A DNA stretch of 64,000 nucleotides from an uncultured Eubacteriales bacterium. Its GTDB lineage: Bacteria; Bacillota; Clostridia; Christensenellales; Aristaeellaceae. A model generated the notes under the pieces. It saw only the letters and a program-made list of their open reading frames with translations. It made no database searches and was not told the DNA's origin. The stretch's first letter is position 1, and each line of letters starts with the position of its first letter. The position numbers and the translations under genes were made by a program. The DNA lies in the NCBI GenBank assembly GCA_900316415.1, contig ONCV01000008.1, forward strand, positions 1 to 64,000. The letters are read 5' to 3'. Below, in pieces: positions 24,403 to 33,052 of the stretch.

Positions 24403-26118
24403 TCATTTGTCCGTGTTGAAGAAATAGTTCCGGACGAAGGGATCCATCGGGGAAACCCCCTTGAATTCGCTTTCGCCCACCAGCTTTTCCACCAGCGTGT
24501 CCACCACCAGCTCCGAGGAATTGTACGCGTTCACATAGGTGGGAATCCGCGGCGCGTCCATCAGGTGATAGGGATTGTCGATGGACACCATCATCGTGGG
24601 CACGTCGTGGATCATCATGGTGATGGTGACCCGCGTTCCCGGCCAGGAGATCCGCACGGCGGAATCGGAATTGGAGGAGGCCACGTTCATGAAGTAGATG
24701 ATCGCGTCGTATTTCTTTTTGAACTCCCGGATGGGGCTCTTTCCGATCATCTGCATGTCCTCCGGGGAGGCGTCGTACAGATGCACCTCAAAGCCCCGCT
24801 TCTCCAGATCCTCCGCGAAGCGGCGCTCGTATCCGCCCAGGGGATTGTGATAGTTCGGCTCCACCTTGATGGGGATGACAAAGAGCCGCCGGTGCTTTTC
24901 GGGCGTCAGGGGCAGCAGCCCCTGGGTGTCCTTCACCAGGGTGATGCCCCGGTCGGCCGCCTCCCGGGCGAAGGCCGCGCTCTCCGGCCGGCGGAACACC
25001 TCCAGGGCGCTCTCCGGCGGCACGATGGTCCCGGCGGCCTTCTTTTCCGGCAGGCGCAGCCGGGCCTTCATGCCCAGAATCCGCTCCAGCGCCTCATGCA
25101 GCCGCTCCTCCGTCAGGATTCCCTGCTCGTATCCGGCCTTCATGGAATCGAAGTCCTCCTCCAGATCCCGGGTGAACAGGAAGATATCCGCCCCGTGGGC
25201 GATGGAGGTCGGCACGGCCACGGACCGCGGCAGCACGTCCGTGAAGCCCGCCATGCTGGACGCGTCGGTCACCAGCAGGCCGTTGAAGCCCATCTTCTCC
25301 CGCAGCAGCCGCAGGTTCAGCTCCTCGCTCAGGGAGCCCGGCAGGATGTCCGCGTCCGGGGTATCGGGGCTGAACTTCTTCGTGTACGCGGGCTGCATGA
25401 TATGCACGGTCATGATGGTTTCCAGCCCGTCGTCAATCAGCGCCTGATAAACCTTTCCGTAGGTCGCGTCCCACTCCTCCACGGACAGGGAATTGACGGA
25501 GGAAAGGAAGTGCTGGTCCCGGCCGTCCACGCCGTCGCCGGGGAAATGCTTGGCGCAGGGCAGGATGCCCCCCTCCCGCATGCCGCGGCAGGCGGCCAGG
25601 GCGAACTCCCGCACCGTTTCGGGATCGGAGCCGAAGGAGCGGACGTTCGTCATGGGATTGAAGGGATTGAAGTCGATATCCACCACCGGACCAAAGTTCC
25701 AGTTCGCGCCCACCGCGCTGCACTCGGCGCCCATGATCCGGGCGCCGCGGTAAGCCATCTGCGGATCCCCGCTGGCCGCCAGCAGCATCTCATGCCCGTA
25801 CTGGGTTCCGTCCGAAATCATGTTGTACGCGCCGCGGTCCAGATCCCCCGCGATCAGCAGTGGGATCCGGGCCTGCTGCTGGAGGCGGGCGATCTTCTCC
25901 CGGGTCTCCGCCGCCGTTCCGGAGCGCAGCAGCACGCCGCCGGGCTGCAGCCCCAGCCGGTCAAACCGCGCGAGGGCATCCTCCACCGGCTCCGCCACCA
26001 TCGGCAGGAACAGCTGGCCCAGCTTCTCCTCCAGCGTCATCTCCCCGATCGTTTTCTCCACCCAGGCAATCTGCTCCTCCGTCAGATAAAACGGCTTTGC
26101 CTTCAGATTCACCTTCAT
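24403..26118 (-). CDS. GH3 glycosidase, NagZ-like
   Basis: This 571-residue enzyme resembles beta-N-acetylhexosaminidases and beta-glucosidases of family GH3. The catalytic barrel holds KHFPGDG (190-196), the Asp-x-His dyad D201/H203 typical of NagZ-type acid/base, and the nucleophile Asp 285 in LLVTDASSMAG. About 200 residues of alpha/beta C-domain follow. There is no signal peptide, so it likely acts inside the cell on recycled peptidoglycan fragments or imported glycosides. The start at 26118 follows GAAAGGGAGAAAGAGCC. It lies 100 bases after the aldo/keto reductase gene and may share its transcript. Hexosaminidase activity is inferred from the dyad. Confidence 0.85.
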   Translation of the reverse strand: MKVNLKAKPFYLTEEQIAWVEKTIGEMTLEEKLGQLFLPMVAEPVEDALARFDRLGLQPGGVLLRSGTAAETREKIARLQQQARIPLLIAGDLDRGAYNMISDGTQYGHEMLLAASGDPQMAYRGARIMGAECSAVGANWNFGPVVDIDFNPFNPMTNVRSFGSDPETVREFALAACRGMREGGILPCAKHFPGDGVDGRDQHFLSSVNSLSVEEWDATYGKVYQALIDDGLETIMTVHIMQPAYTKKFSPDTPDADILPGSLSEELNLRLLREKMGFNGLLVTDASSMAGFTDVLPRSVAVPTSIAHGADIFLFTRDLEEDFDSMKAGYEQGILTEERLHEALERILGMKARLRLPEKKAAGTIVPPESALEVFRRPESAAFAREAADRGITLVKDTQGLLPLTPEKHRRLFVIPIKVEPNYHNPLGGYERRFAEDLEKRGFEVHLYDASPEDMQMIGKSPIREFKKKYDAIIYFMNVASSNSDSAVRISWPGTRVTITMMIHDVPTMMVSIDNPYHLMDAPRIPTYVNAYNSSELVVDTLVEKLVGESEFKGVSPMDPFVRNYFFNTDK

Positions 26119-26218
26119 GGCTCTTTCTCCCTTTCTGTTTTTTCCCCCTGAATCGTTCCGCCCTTCGCGGCGGCTCCGAAACCGCCGGTTTCGGGGCATT
26201 CGTTTCCGGCGCGTCCGC

Positions 26219-27355
26219 TTACTCCGCGTTCAGCTCGCTCCAGGCCTGCCGCAGGCCCTCGATAATCCCCAGATGCTGCGGGCAGGCCGCCTCGCAGGCG
26301 CCGCAGCCGACGCAGTTGTCCGCGCCGCCGTTCTTCTCCCGGATCTGGCGGAAGTTCCAGTCCTCTTTGGGATCGATCTCATACAGGGACACATTGTTCC
26401 ACACCGAGAAGATGCCGGGAATCTGGACGCCGTTGGGGCAGGGCATGCAGTAGCGGCAGCCGGTGCAGCCGATTTTGGTCCGGCTGAGGTACGCGGCCCG
26501 GACCTCGTCCATGAGCCGGAGCTCCGCCTCCTCCATGATGCCCGCTTCCACCGTGTCAAAGATGCGCAGGTTGTCGTCGATCTGCTCCGCCTCGTTGCAG
26601 CCGGACAGCACCACCGAAACCTGCGGATGGTTGCACAGCCAGCGGAAGGCCCATTCCACGGGGGAGCGCCGGACCGGGAAGGCGTCGTAGAGCGCCTGGA
26701 CGTTCCGGGGCGCCCGGGACAGGCGGCCGCCCAGCAGCCCCTCCATGATCACCACCGGAATACCCTTGCTGCCCGCCAGCTCCAGCCCCTTCCAGCCCGC
26801 CTGATTGTCGACGTCCATGAAGTTGTACTGGATCTGCACCATATCCCAGTCCCAGTCGTTGAGGACGTACTCGAAATCGGAATAGGGCCCGTGGAAGGAG
26901 AAGCATTTATAGCGGATCTTCCCGGCCTTCTTCATGTCCTCGAAGAATTCCCGCGCGCCGATGGATTTGAAATACTCCCACTTCTCCTTATTGATCCCAT
27001 GCATCAGATAGAAGTCGATATGATCCGTCTGCAGCTTGGCCAGCTCGCTGTCCAGCAGCGCCTGCATCTCCTCCCGGTTGTGCACGTATTCCATGGGCAT
27101 CTTGGTGGCGATGGTCACCCGATCCCGGTATCCGTCCCGCAGGGCCTTGCCCAGCACAATCTCGGAGGTTTTGTCCAGATACACATAGGCCGTGTCCAGA
27201 TAGGTCACGCCCCCGTCGATGGCCCGCCGGATCAGGGAGATCGCCTTCTGTTCGTCGATCACGCTGTCCCCGGAGGCGGCGCCGTTGAACCGCATGCAGC
27301 CCAGGCCGAACGCGGAGGCCTGAATGCCCAGTTTTCCCATCGTGCGATATTTCAT
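26219..27355 (-). CDS. aldo/keto reductase with C-terminal 4Fe-4S ferredoxin domain
   Basis: This 378-residue cytoplasmic protein joins an AKR barrel (1-290) to a ferredoxin-like domain. The catalytic set Asp 54, Tyr 57/59, Lys 85 and His 119 fits the AKR tetrad. Two Cys clusters, CTGCRYCMPCP (about 300-310) and CVGCGACEAACP (about 350-361), can hold 4Fe-4S clusters. Such proteins are common in clostridia and probably reduce an aldehyde or ketone with electrons from ferredoxin or NAD(P)H. The natural substrate is unknown. The gene has its own TTGACA promoter and is divergent from the epimerase operon. Confidence 0.9.
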   Translation of the reverse strand: MKYRTMGKLGIQASAFGLGCMRFNGAASGDSVIDEQKAISLIRRAIDGGVTYLDTAYVYLDKTSEIVLGKALRDGYRDRVTIATKMPMEYVHNREEMQALLDSELAKLQTDHIDFYLMHGINKEKWEYFKSIGAREFFEDMKKAGKIRYKCFSFHGPYSDFEYVLNDWDWDMVQIQYNFMDVDNQAGWKGLELAGSKGIPVVIMEGLLGGRLSRAPRNVQALYDAFPVRRSPVEWAFRWLCNHPQVSVVLSGCNEAEQIDDNLRIFDTVEAGIMEEAELRLMDEVRAAYLSRTKIGCTGCRYCMPCPNGVQIPGIFSVWNNVSLYEIDPKEDWNFRQIREKNGGADNCVGCGACEAACPQHLGIIEGLRQAWSELNAE

Positions 27356-27438
27356 GCTGTTCCTCTCTTTCTGTTCCCGCGGAGCCGGTACCTTCCTCCC
27401 GTCCGCATCTGTCGGAGAAGCGTCTGTTTCTGTCCGTT

Positions 27439-27467
27439 ATTATGGGGGAAAAAGAAAAAGATGTCAA
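27439..27467 (-). promoter_or_regulatory. promoter of the aldo/keto reductase gene
   Basis: Minus strand: TTGACA (27467-27462), 17-base spacer, CATAAT (27444-27439). Confidence 0.7.
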
Positions 27468-27505
27468 TCCTGGATTCCGATGTCCCAAAAAGTCCCGGAC
27501 CGCCC

Positions 27506-27534
27506 TTCAAAAAGCGGAACTTTTCGCGTATAAT
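27506..27534 (+). promoter_or_regulatory. promoter of the epimerase operon
   Basis: Plus strand: TTCAAA (27506-27511), 17-base spacer, TATAAT (27529-27534). It lies 26 bases upstream of the ribosome-bound start at 27561. Confidence 0.65.
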
Positions 27535-27560
27535 TCTCCCAGAGAAGGGAGGGATTTCCC

Positions 27561-28223
27561 ATGAAACGCCTGCTTTGCCCCAGCATGATGTGCGCCAACT
27601 ACGGACACCTGGCCGCGGAGGTCAGGGCCCTGGACGACGCGGGGGTGGACATCTTTCACTGCGATATCATGGACGGCAGCTTCGTGCCGAACTTCACCAT
27701 GGGCGTCATGGATGTGCAGACCATCCGGCGCTATACGGACAAGCCGGTGGACTGCCATCTGATGATCGAAAACCCCGGCAGCAAGGTGGACTGGTTCATC
27801 CGCGCCGGGGCAAACATCATCTATATTCATCCGGAGTCCGAGCGCTATGTCGTCAAAACCCTGGCGCACATCAAGGAGATGGGCGCCGCCGCCGGCATTG
27901 CGGTGAACCCGGATACCAGCGTGGCCAGCATCTCGGAGATCCTGAACCTGTGCGACTATGTCATGGTCATGACGGTGAACCCCGGCTTTGCCGGGCAGGG
28001 CTTTATCGATTTTACCCGGAAAAAGGTCTGCCGGCTGGCGGAGCTCAAGGAGCAGTTCGGCTACCGGCTGATGATCGACGGCCATTGCAGTCCGGATGTG
28101 ATCGAGGATCTTTCGTCCGTCGGCGCGGACGGATTCATTCTGGGCACCAGCGCGCTGTTCCGCAAGGGGCGCAGCTACGCCGATCTGATCCGGGACCTTC
28201 GGAAAGGAGAAAACGCGAAATGA
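27561..28223 (+). CDS. ribulose-phosphate 3-epimerase family protein (possibly allulose-6-phosphate epimerase)
   Basis: This 220-residue TIM barrel interconverts ketose phosphates at carbon 3. Metal and catalytic residues are visible: His 33 and Asp 35 in FHCDIMDG, His 66 in CHLMIENP and Asp 173 in MIDGHCSPD. NPGFAGQGF (140-148) is the conserved phosphate-site loop. The sequence is closer in style to AlsE-like and short-chain epimerases than to housekeeping Rpe (for example MDGSFVPNF then MGVMDVQT), so D-allulose 6-phosphate or a related substrate is possible. The stop overlaps the next gene by ATGA. The ribosome site is AGAAGGGAGG. Confidence 0.85.
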   Translation: MKRLLCPSMMCANYGHLAAEVRALDDAGVDIFHCDIMDGSFVPNFTMGVMDVQTIRRYTDKPVDCHLMIENPGSKVDWFIRAGANIIYIHPESERYVVKTLAHIKEMGAAAGIAVNPDTSVASISEILNLCDYVMVMTVNPGFAGQGFIDFTRKKVCRLAELKEQFGYRLMIDGHCSPDVIEDLSSVGADGFILGTSALFRKGRSYADLIRDLRKGENAK

Positions 28224-29059
28224 GCCATTCCCTGCCCCGTCCCCTGATCGGGATCGTCGTTCCCACGGTGGACAATGCCTTTTTTTCCAGCCTGGCCGAA
28301 CACGCCGGCCGTTGCCTGTTCGAAAAGGGCTTCACGCCGCTGATGCTGAGCAGCGGCAATCACGCGGAGACGGAAAAGGAGCATCTGCGCTCCCTGGCCG
28401 CCCTCGGGGTTTCCGGCATTCTGTGCGTCAGCGGCCTGAGCGCGCTGCCCGACGGCCTGCTGCCGGAGGATCTTCCCCTGGTCTGGGTGGATCGCCAGCC
28501 CCAGTCCCGGCGGGAGGTTCCCTGCGTCGCCAACGACGACCGCGCCGCCATGGCGGAAGCCACGGATTACCTGATCCAGAAGGGCTGCCGCCACATTCTG
28601 CTGCTGCCGGGCTATCTGGCCGAAATGCGCCGGAGCCCCCGGGTGCAGGGCTATGAGGAGGCGCTGAGCCGGCACGGCATCGAGCCGAATCCCGCGTACA
28701 TCCTCCACCGGGCCGGAAAGGAGCCCACCGAAACGGAAACCGGCCGGCTGGTGCGATCCATTCTCGCCCGGGGCCTCCCTGTGGATGCCATCATCACCAG
28801 CAGTGACCGCGCCGCCTTCGGCGTGGTGACGGCGCTGCACGAGGTGGGGCTGTACGTGCCGGAGGATGTCCGGCTGATCAGCTTTGACAATTCTCCCTAT
28901 TCCGCCATGGCCTCCCCGGCCGTCACCGCGCTGGACCGCCGCCCGCAGGAGCTGGCGGAGGACGCCTGCGACCGCCTGCTCGCCCTGCTGCGGGGAGAGG
29001 CGGTGCCGTCCCGGACCATCGTTCCCGTCAGCCTGATCCAGCGGGATTCCACCCGATAG
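28220..29059 (+). CDS. LacI-type sugar sensor domain protein lacking the HTH
   Basis: This 279-residue protein is a two-lobe periplasmic-binding-like sensor of the LacI/GalR family. LIGIVVPTVDNAFFSSLAEH is the normal start of the effector domain, and ITSSDRAAFGVVTALHEVG then VPEDVRLISFDNSPYSAMASPAVTAL follow as in LacI regulators. The usual ~55-residue HTH and hinge are absent: translation begins ten residues before the sensor domain. The start overlaps the epimerase stop by 4 bases. There is no signal peptide, so it is not a periplasmic binder. It may sense a sugar phosphate and act through a partner protein. A wrongly assigned start is unlikely because upstream sequence in this frame is the epimerase gene read out of frame. 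Confidence 0.78.
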   Translation: MSHSLPRPLIGIVVPTVDNAFFSSLAEHAGRCLFEKGFTPLMLSSGNHAETEKEHLRSLAALGVSGILCVSGLSALPDGLLPEDLPLVWVDRQPQSRREVPCVANDDRAAMAEATDYLIQKGCRHILLLPGYLAEMRRSPRVQGYEEALSRHGIEPNPAYILHRAGKEPTETETGRLVRSILARGLPVDAIITSSDRAAFGVVTALHEVGLYVPEDVRLISFDNSPYSAMASPAVTALDRRPQELAEDACDRLLALLRGEAVPSRTIVPVSLIQRDSTR

Positions 29060-29075
29060 AGCCCCGGAAGCGGGC

Positions 29076-29489
29076 TCATTTCCCTTCCGCCAGCTCCCGG
29101 ACGCGGTTCAGGGCATCCTCCAGAATGGCGGCGGAGCCCTTGACGACGCCCGCCACATAGGTATTGCACAGGTTCATGGGAACCAGCACCCGATAGGCGG
29201 CGCTGGACGCCACGGCATGGGCCATCGCCGGGGAGATTTCGCCCATCATGGCGTCCGCCGTCGCGATGCCGAAGGGGCCCACGATGATCTGCGCCGTCCG
29301 GCAGGCCACGATCACGGCGTTTTCCCCGGTGGCCAGCTGATCGGCGCAGTTGCTGTTCATCATGTTCTGCGTGGCCATGCTGTTGGTGCCCACCGCCGTG
29401 ATCTGCGCCTCCGGACAGGTTTTCCGGATGCCCTCCAGCAGCTTTCTTCCCAGCCGCCCGCCCTGGCCGTCAATGACGAGAATGTTCAT
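29076..29489 (-). CDS. DUF3842 family protein
   Basis: This 137-residue cytoplasmic protein matches the DUF3842 family, found widely in Firmicutes without known function. It starts MNILVIDGQGGRLGRKLLE, a Rossmann-like glycine-rich segment, and has CRTAQIIVGPFGIATADA in the middle. The start at 29489 follows GGAGGGCGGAGC and overlaps the lipoprotein stop by 4 bases. It is the last gene of the MoxR operon. A nucleotide-binding role is suggested only by the glycine loop. The stop lies 16 bases from the convergent LacI-like gene. Confidence 0.85.
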   Translation of the reverse strand: MNILVIDGQGGRLGRKLLEGIRKTCPEAQITAVGTNSMATQNMMNSNCADQLATGENAVIVACRTAQIIVGPFGIATADAMMGEISPAMAHAVASSAAYRVLVPMNLCNTYVAGVVKGSAAILEDALNRVRELAEGK

Positions 29490-30493
29490 GCTCCGCCCTC
29501 CCTGTAATAGAAGATTCCCGAAGGAAGCGTCCCGGTGGCTTCCTCCGTCAGCATTTGCAGCATTTCCTCCGGGTTCACGTCTGAAAACAGATCCGGATAG
29601 GCGGTCTGGGCGATCAGCACCAGGGCCGCCGCCTGCCCATACGGCGTTTCCAGAAGCTCCCCGGAAAGCAGCAGGATCCGGCGGTTTCTGACCGCGTTGA
29701 TCCCCGCCCAGCCCTCCCGGCTTCGCAGGCTTTCCAGCAGTGCCCGGGCCGCCCGGTCGCCGGGAACGCCGCTGCCCAGCACGCTGCCGTCCGCGATCCG
29801 GATGATGAGGCCGGGGTTTTTGCGTACCACCCAGCCGTCCTCCACCCGCAGGTTTTCGGGCAGCAGGCGGGCCGACACGTCGTAGCAGCCCGCCTTCCCG
29901 ATCAGGGCATGCTCCGGGGAGCTCCGATGGATGGTCACCCGGTCCCGGTCCGTTTCCCAGTACGCGTTCTGCCGCTTGCATTCGAACAGGGAACCCGTTC
30001 GGTCCTGCAGCAGCACGGTGAAGTAGGTCAGGGCGGAATCCGCGGCGTCCGCGTCCTCCGAAACGCCCATCCGGTCCGCCTCCCCGGCCGCCACCGTCTG
30101 CTCGGCCGCCTTTTCCGCCCGGTCGTTCACCTGGCGGGCGGAAACCTCCGCGTCCTCCCCCGGGGCGGACCGGCCCTCGCCCCCGCCCGGCCCGTGCAGC
30201 AGACGCTCCGTGCCGGGATCGATCTCGGCGGGGGCGCTTTCATCGTATTCCTTTCGGGACGCCCCTGGGTTCTCCCGGGTCCGGCTGTCGGGGCCTTCCC
30301 CGTCCCCGGGTTCCTCCGGCCCGTTTTCCCCGGAAATGGTTTCGCCCCGAACATTTTCCTCCGCCCGGCTCCCGTCCCCGTCGGCGGGCAGGGTCTCCGG
30401 GCCGGTGCCGGTGCGCGTGCGGCAGCCGCAGAGGAGCAGCGTCATCCCCAGCAGCATCGCCAGCAGCCGTCCCTTTCCGGATTTCATTCCCAT
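29486..30493 (-). CDS. lipoprotein with a single BtuF-like C-terminal lobe
   Basis: The 335-residue product has a short signal with lipobox LCGC (lipid Cys near 24). Residues about 30-140 are acidic, Gly/Glu/Pro-rich and disordered looking. The last ~150 residues resemble the C-lobe of helical-backbone metal receptors (siderophore/B12-binding type): NPGLIIRI, WAGINAVRNRRILLLSGELL and LIAQTAYPDLFSDVNPEEM. The N-lobe that normally completes the binding cleft is missing, so it may not bind a metal complex. Two starts are possible: 30493 (GGGGAG 5 bases upstream, chosen) or 30487, which gives the 4-base overlap with the upstream stop. It sits in the MoxR - DUF58 operon. Confidence 0.72.
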   Translation of the reverse strand: MGMKSGKGRLLAMLLGMTLLLCGCRTRTGTGPETLPADGDGSRAEENVRGETISGENGPEEPGDGEGPDSRTRENPGASRKEYDESAPAEIDPGTERLLHGPGGGEGRSAPGEDAEVSARQVNDRAEKAAEQTVAAGEADRMGVSEDADAADSALTYFTVLLQDRTGSLFECKRQNAYWETDRDRVTIHRSSPEHALIGKAGCYDVSARLLPENLRVEDGWVVRKNPGLIIRIADGSVLGSGVPGDRAARALLESLRSREGWAGINAVRNRRILLLSGELLETPYGQAAALVLIAQTAYPDLFSDVNPEEMLQMLTEEATGTLPSGIFYYREGGA

Positions 30494-31977
30494 AAACACT
30501 CCCCGTACCGAAGGCGCAGCCGCGTTTTCCATCCAGCCTGCCGCCACAGCGTCTGCTCGGTTTCGTTCAATAATGCCAGCGCCTGTCGCCGGTGCTCCTC
30601 CCGCATTTCGTGGGAGCTGTAGGCCGCTTCCTCAAACAGCTTTTCGCAGGCCGCGAAGCGCTCCGGATAGCCCGGGGAAAGCCCGGTGTCCCAGGCGGCG
30701 TACAGCGCGTTTCCCCGCCCGTGGCCCGTGGCCTCCAGCCAGGCGATGACGTGCTGAAAAATGGCCGTCACCGCTTCCCGGACATCCTCGGATTCAAACG
30801 CCTTCCGGGCCTCCAGCGCCTTTCTTCTCCGCCGGTTCAGCAGCAGAAACGGAAGGAACGGCAGGGTCACCAGCGCCACCGTTCCCAACAGCAGCAGGGC
30901 GATCCGCAGATAGCTGACCCAGTGGGGGCGGGCAATCTGCTGTTCCTCCACCGTCTCCAGCCGGTATTCCCCCTCCGGCCGGGCTTCCCCGTCCCCCGCG
31001 GTCAGCGACAGGGAAAGGACGTGCCGGACTTCCTTTTCCCCCGCGGGCAGCTCCCTTGCCGTGCCGCCGGCGGACTGCGTCAGCCGGCTCAGCCGGTCCC
31101 GGACGGCCTCGGAGGCCGCTTCCGTGGCGGCATCCGTGCCGGGCCAGATCAGCAGCACCGCCAGGGACAGAATCCCGATCCCGGCCATCGCGGTCAGGAT
31201 CGTTTTCCGGCTCCGCGGCCGCCGCAGCGTCCGGAGGACAAACAGCGCAAAGAGCACCACGTTCCCTCCCGCCGGGAGGGACAGGCCGAAGTAGACCTGG
31301 AAAAGCACGATCCCCGCCATCAGCACCAGCGCCGGCCACCGGCTTTCGGCGCCCAAGACCATTCCCAGCAGGGAAAGCCCCAGAACCGCCGCCAGCGCCG
31401 CGGCCAGGGTCACCGGCTGCCCGGCGGGCACATCCAGGCGTACGTAGGCATAGGCATTGACCGCCTCGCTGGCCTCGAACAGGCGGTTGAGCAGGGCCAT
31501 CCCTCCCCGGCGGGCCGAAGGAAGCAATCCGAGCAGGAGCAGCGCCGCGAGAAAAATCAGCAGCGCCGCCCGGAACAGGCGCTTCCGGGACCGTCCCGCG
31601 GCGGGCGCGTCTTCCTCCCCGGCCGCTTTTTTTTCATCTTTCTCCGCGCTTTCTTCCCTTTCCCTCTCCCGGATCAGCAACTCGTCCCGCTTGGCGCTGA
31701 GCTTCCAGTGGATGCGGTTCACGGGATCGCCGGGCAGATACGCCCGCACGCCGCCCGATTCCTCCTCCCGGCGGCCAGGAACCTCCTCCGGCCGGGGAAG
31801 GCTCCGGGGCTTGCCCCGCTCCCCGTCCTCCTCCAGCAGGCCGCGCCGCAGCGCGGGCACCAGGGGAAGCAGCAGCGATCCGGCCAGCACGATGCGGGTG
31901 CCGGTGTTGTTCTCAAAGAAATACAGCAGAAAGGCCAGCGCGATCCAGACCGCCAGGCCGGCAGCCCGCTTTCTCAT
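30484..31977 (-). CDS. DUF58-motif membrane protein with DUF4129-like C-terminus
   Basis: The 497-residue product starts with two hydrophobic segments (about 8-20 and 28-42). It then has the DUF58 signature region GDPVNRIHWKLSAKRDELL (83-101). A run of further membrane segments follows (about 130-290). After a Glu-rich extracytoplasmic loop and another segment near 380, the C-terminal ~110 residues look like a DUF4129 tail. In many bacteria MoxR, DUF58 and a transglutaminase-like membrane protein are separate genes; here parts of the last two appear fused and the transglutaminase domain is absent. The start overlaps the MoxR stop by ATGA. Function is unknown, probably envelope-related. Confidence 0.72.
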   Translation of the reverse strand: MRKRAAGLAVWIALAFLLYFFENNTGTRIVLAGSLLLPLVPALRRGLLEEDGERGKPRSLPRPEEVPGRREEESGGVRAYLPGDPVNRIHWKLSAKRDELLIREREREESAEKDEKKAAGEEDAPAAGRSRKRLFRAALLIFLAALLLLGLLPSARRGGMALLNRLFEASEAVNAYAYVRLDVPAGQPVTLAAALAAVLGLSLLGMVLGAESRWPALVLMAGIVLFQVYFGLSLPAGGNVVLFALFVLRTLRRPRSRKTILTAMAGIGILSLAVLLIWPGTDAATEAASEAVRDRLSRLTQSAGGTARELPAGEKEVRHVLSLSLTAGDGEARPEGEYRLETVEEQQIARPHWVSYLRIALLLLGTVALVTLPFLPFLLLNRRRRKALEARKAFESEDVREAVTAIFQHVIAWLEATGHGRGNALYAAWDTGLSPGYPERFAACEKLFEEAAYSSHEMREEHRRQALALLNETEQTLWRQAGWKTRLRLRYGECLWE

Positions 31978-32921
31978 GGCTTTCTCATCCCCCGGCTGTG
32001 CCGGTCCGGATTCTCCACGGTTTTCAGCAGATCCTCCAGCATGGCTTCCACCGTCTTTTCGGCGTGCTCCTTCAGCAGCACCCGGTGGGCGCACACGTCC
32101 GCGAATACTGCCTGCACATCCTGCCCGGTCACATAATCCCGCCCGTCCATCCAGGCATGGGCCTTCGCCATGCGGTCCAGGAAAAGCGCGCCGCGGGGGC
32201 TGATGCCCACCTCCACCGCCCCATGCTCCCGGGAGGCCAGGGTCAGACGGGTAATGTAATCCAGAATCACATCCCGGGACAGCACCTGCCGGACTTCCTC
32301 CTGCATGCCGGCCAGCTCCTCCCTGCCAAGAACGCACCGGACCCGGTCCAGGGGATTGGCGCCCTGGCGGTTTTTCAGCATTTCCATCTGGGCCGCGTAG
32401 TCGGGATATCCCAGGGACAGCCGCACCAGGAACCGGTCCACCTGGGCGTAGGGCAAAAACTGCGTGCCCACCGCGCCGACGCTGTTCTGGGTGGCGATCA
32501 CCAGAAAGGGCCGGGGCAGGGGGTACGTCTCGCCGTCCACGGTCACCTGCCGCTCCTCCATGGCTTCCAGCAGGGCGGACTGGGTTTTGCTGGCCGCCCG
32601 GTTGATCTCATCCCCCAGCACCAGATTGGCCCCGTTCAGGGCGCCGGGATGATAGACCAGACCGCCGCCCTGCCGGTCATACATGGAAAAGCCCACCAGA
32701 TCGGAGGGCAGCACGTCCGGGGTAAACTGCACCCGCCGGCACGCCAGGCCGGATGCCCGGCTGAGGGCCACGGCCAGGGTGGTTTTGCCCACGCCGGGCA
32801 CATCGTCCAGCAGCACATGACCGTCCGCCAGCAGCGCTGTCAGAATCTTCGTGATGACGTCCCGCTTGCCGGCAAGAACCTTTTCGATCTCGGCAAGCAC
32901 CTTTTCCATTTCCGGGCGCAT
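31974..32921 (-). CDS. MoxR-family AAA+ ATPase
   Basis: This 315-residue ATPase has Walker A DVPGVGKTT (40-48), Walker B LGDEINRA, the following SALLEAMEERQVT and sensor-1 VIATQNSVGAVGTQFLP, all typical of MoxR. These proteins are thought to act as chaperones or activators for vWA/DUF58 partners. The start at 32921 is chosen because CAGGAGGAAATC lies directly upstream; the open frame extends further without conservation. It is the first gene of a four-gene operon in which each junction has a 4-base overlap. No clear promoter was found between the hairpin at 32940-32966 and the start. Confidence 0.9.
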   Translation of the reverse strand: MRPEMEKVLAEIEKVLAGKRDVITKILTALLADGHVLLDDVPGVGKTTLAVALSRASGLACRRVQFTPDVLPSDLVGFSMYDRQGGGLVYHPGALNGANLVLGDEINRAASKTQSALLEAMEERQVTVDGETYPLPRPFLVIATQNSVGAVGTQFLPYAQVDRFLVRLSLGYPDYAAQMEMLKNRQGANPLDRVRCVLGREELAGMQEEVRQVLSRDVILDYITRLTLASREHGAVEVGISPRGALFLDRMAKAHAWMDGRDYVTGQDVQAVFADVCAHRVLLKEHAEKTVEAMLEDLLKTVENPDRHSRGMRKP

Positions 32922-32939
32922 GATTTCCTCCTGAAAGAA

Positions 32940-32966
32940 ACAGCAAGTCCGCAGGCGGCTTGCTGT
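32940..32966 (-). terminator. probable terminator after the 5'-nucleotidase C-domain gene
   Basis: ACAGCAAG and CTTGCTGT form an 8-base stem. Minus-strand readout continues with TTTCTTTC, only a partial T-run. Confidence 0.5.
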
Positions 32967-33052
32967 CAAAGGCATGACCGGCCCCCGGAGCCGCTGCGAC
33001 GGTTCCGGCGGGCCGGAAGGAAGTGCCGGATGCAGCACATTCCGGTTTCCGT

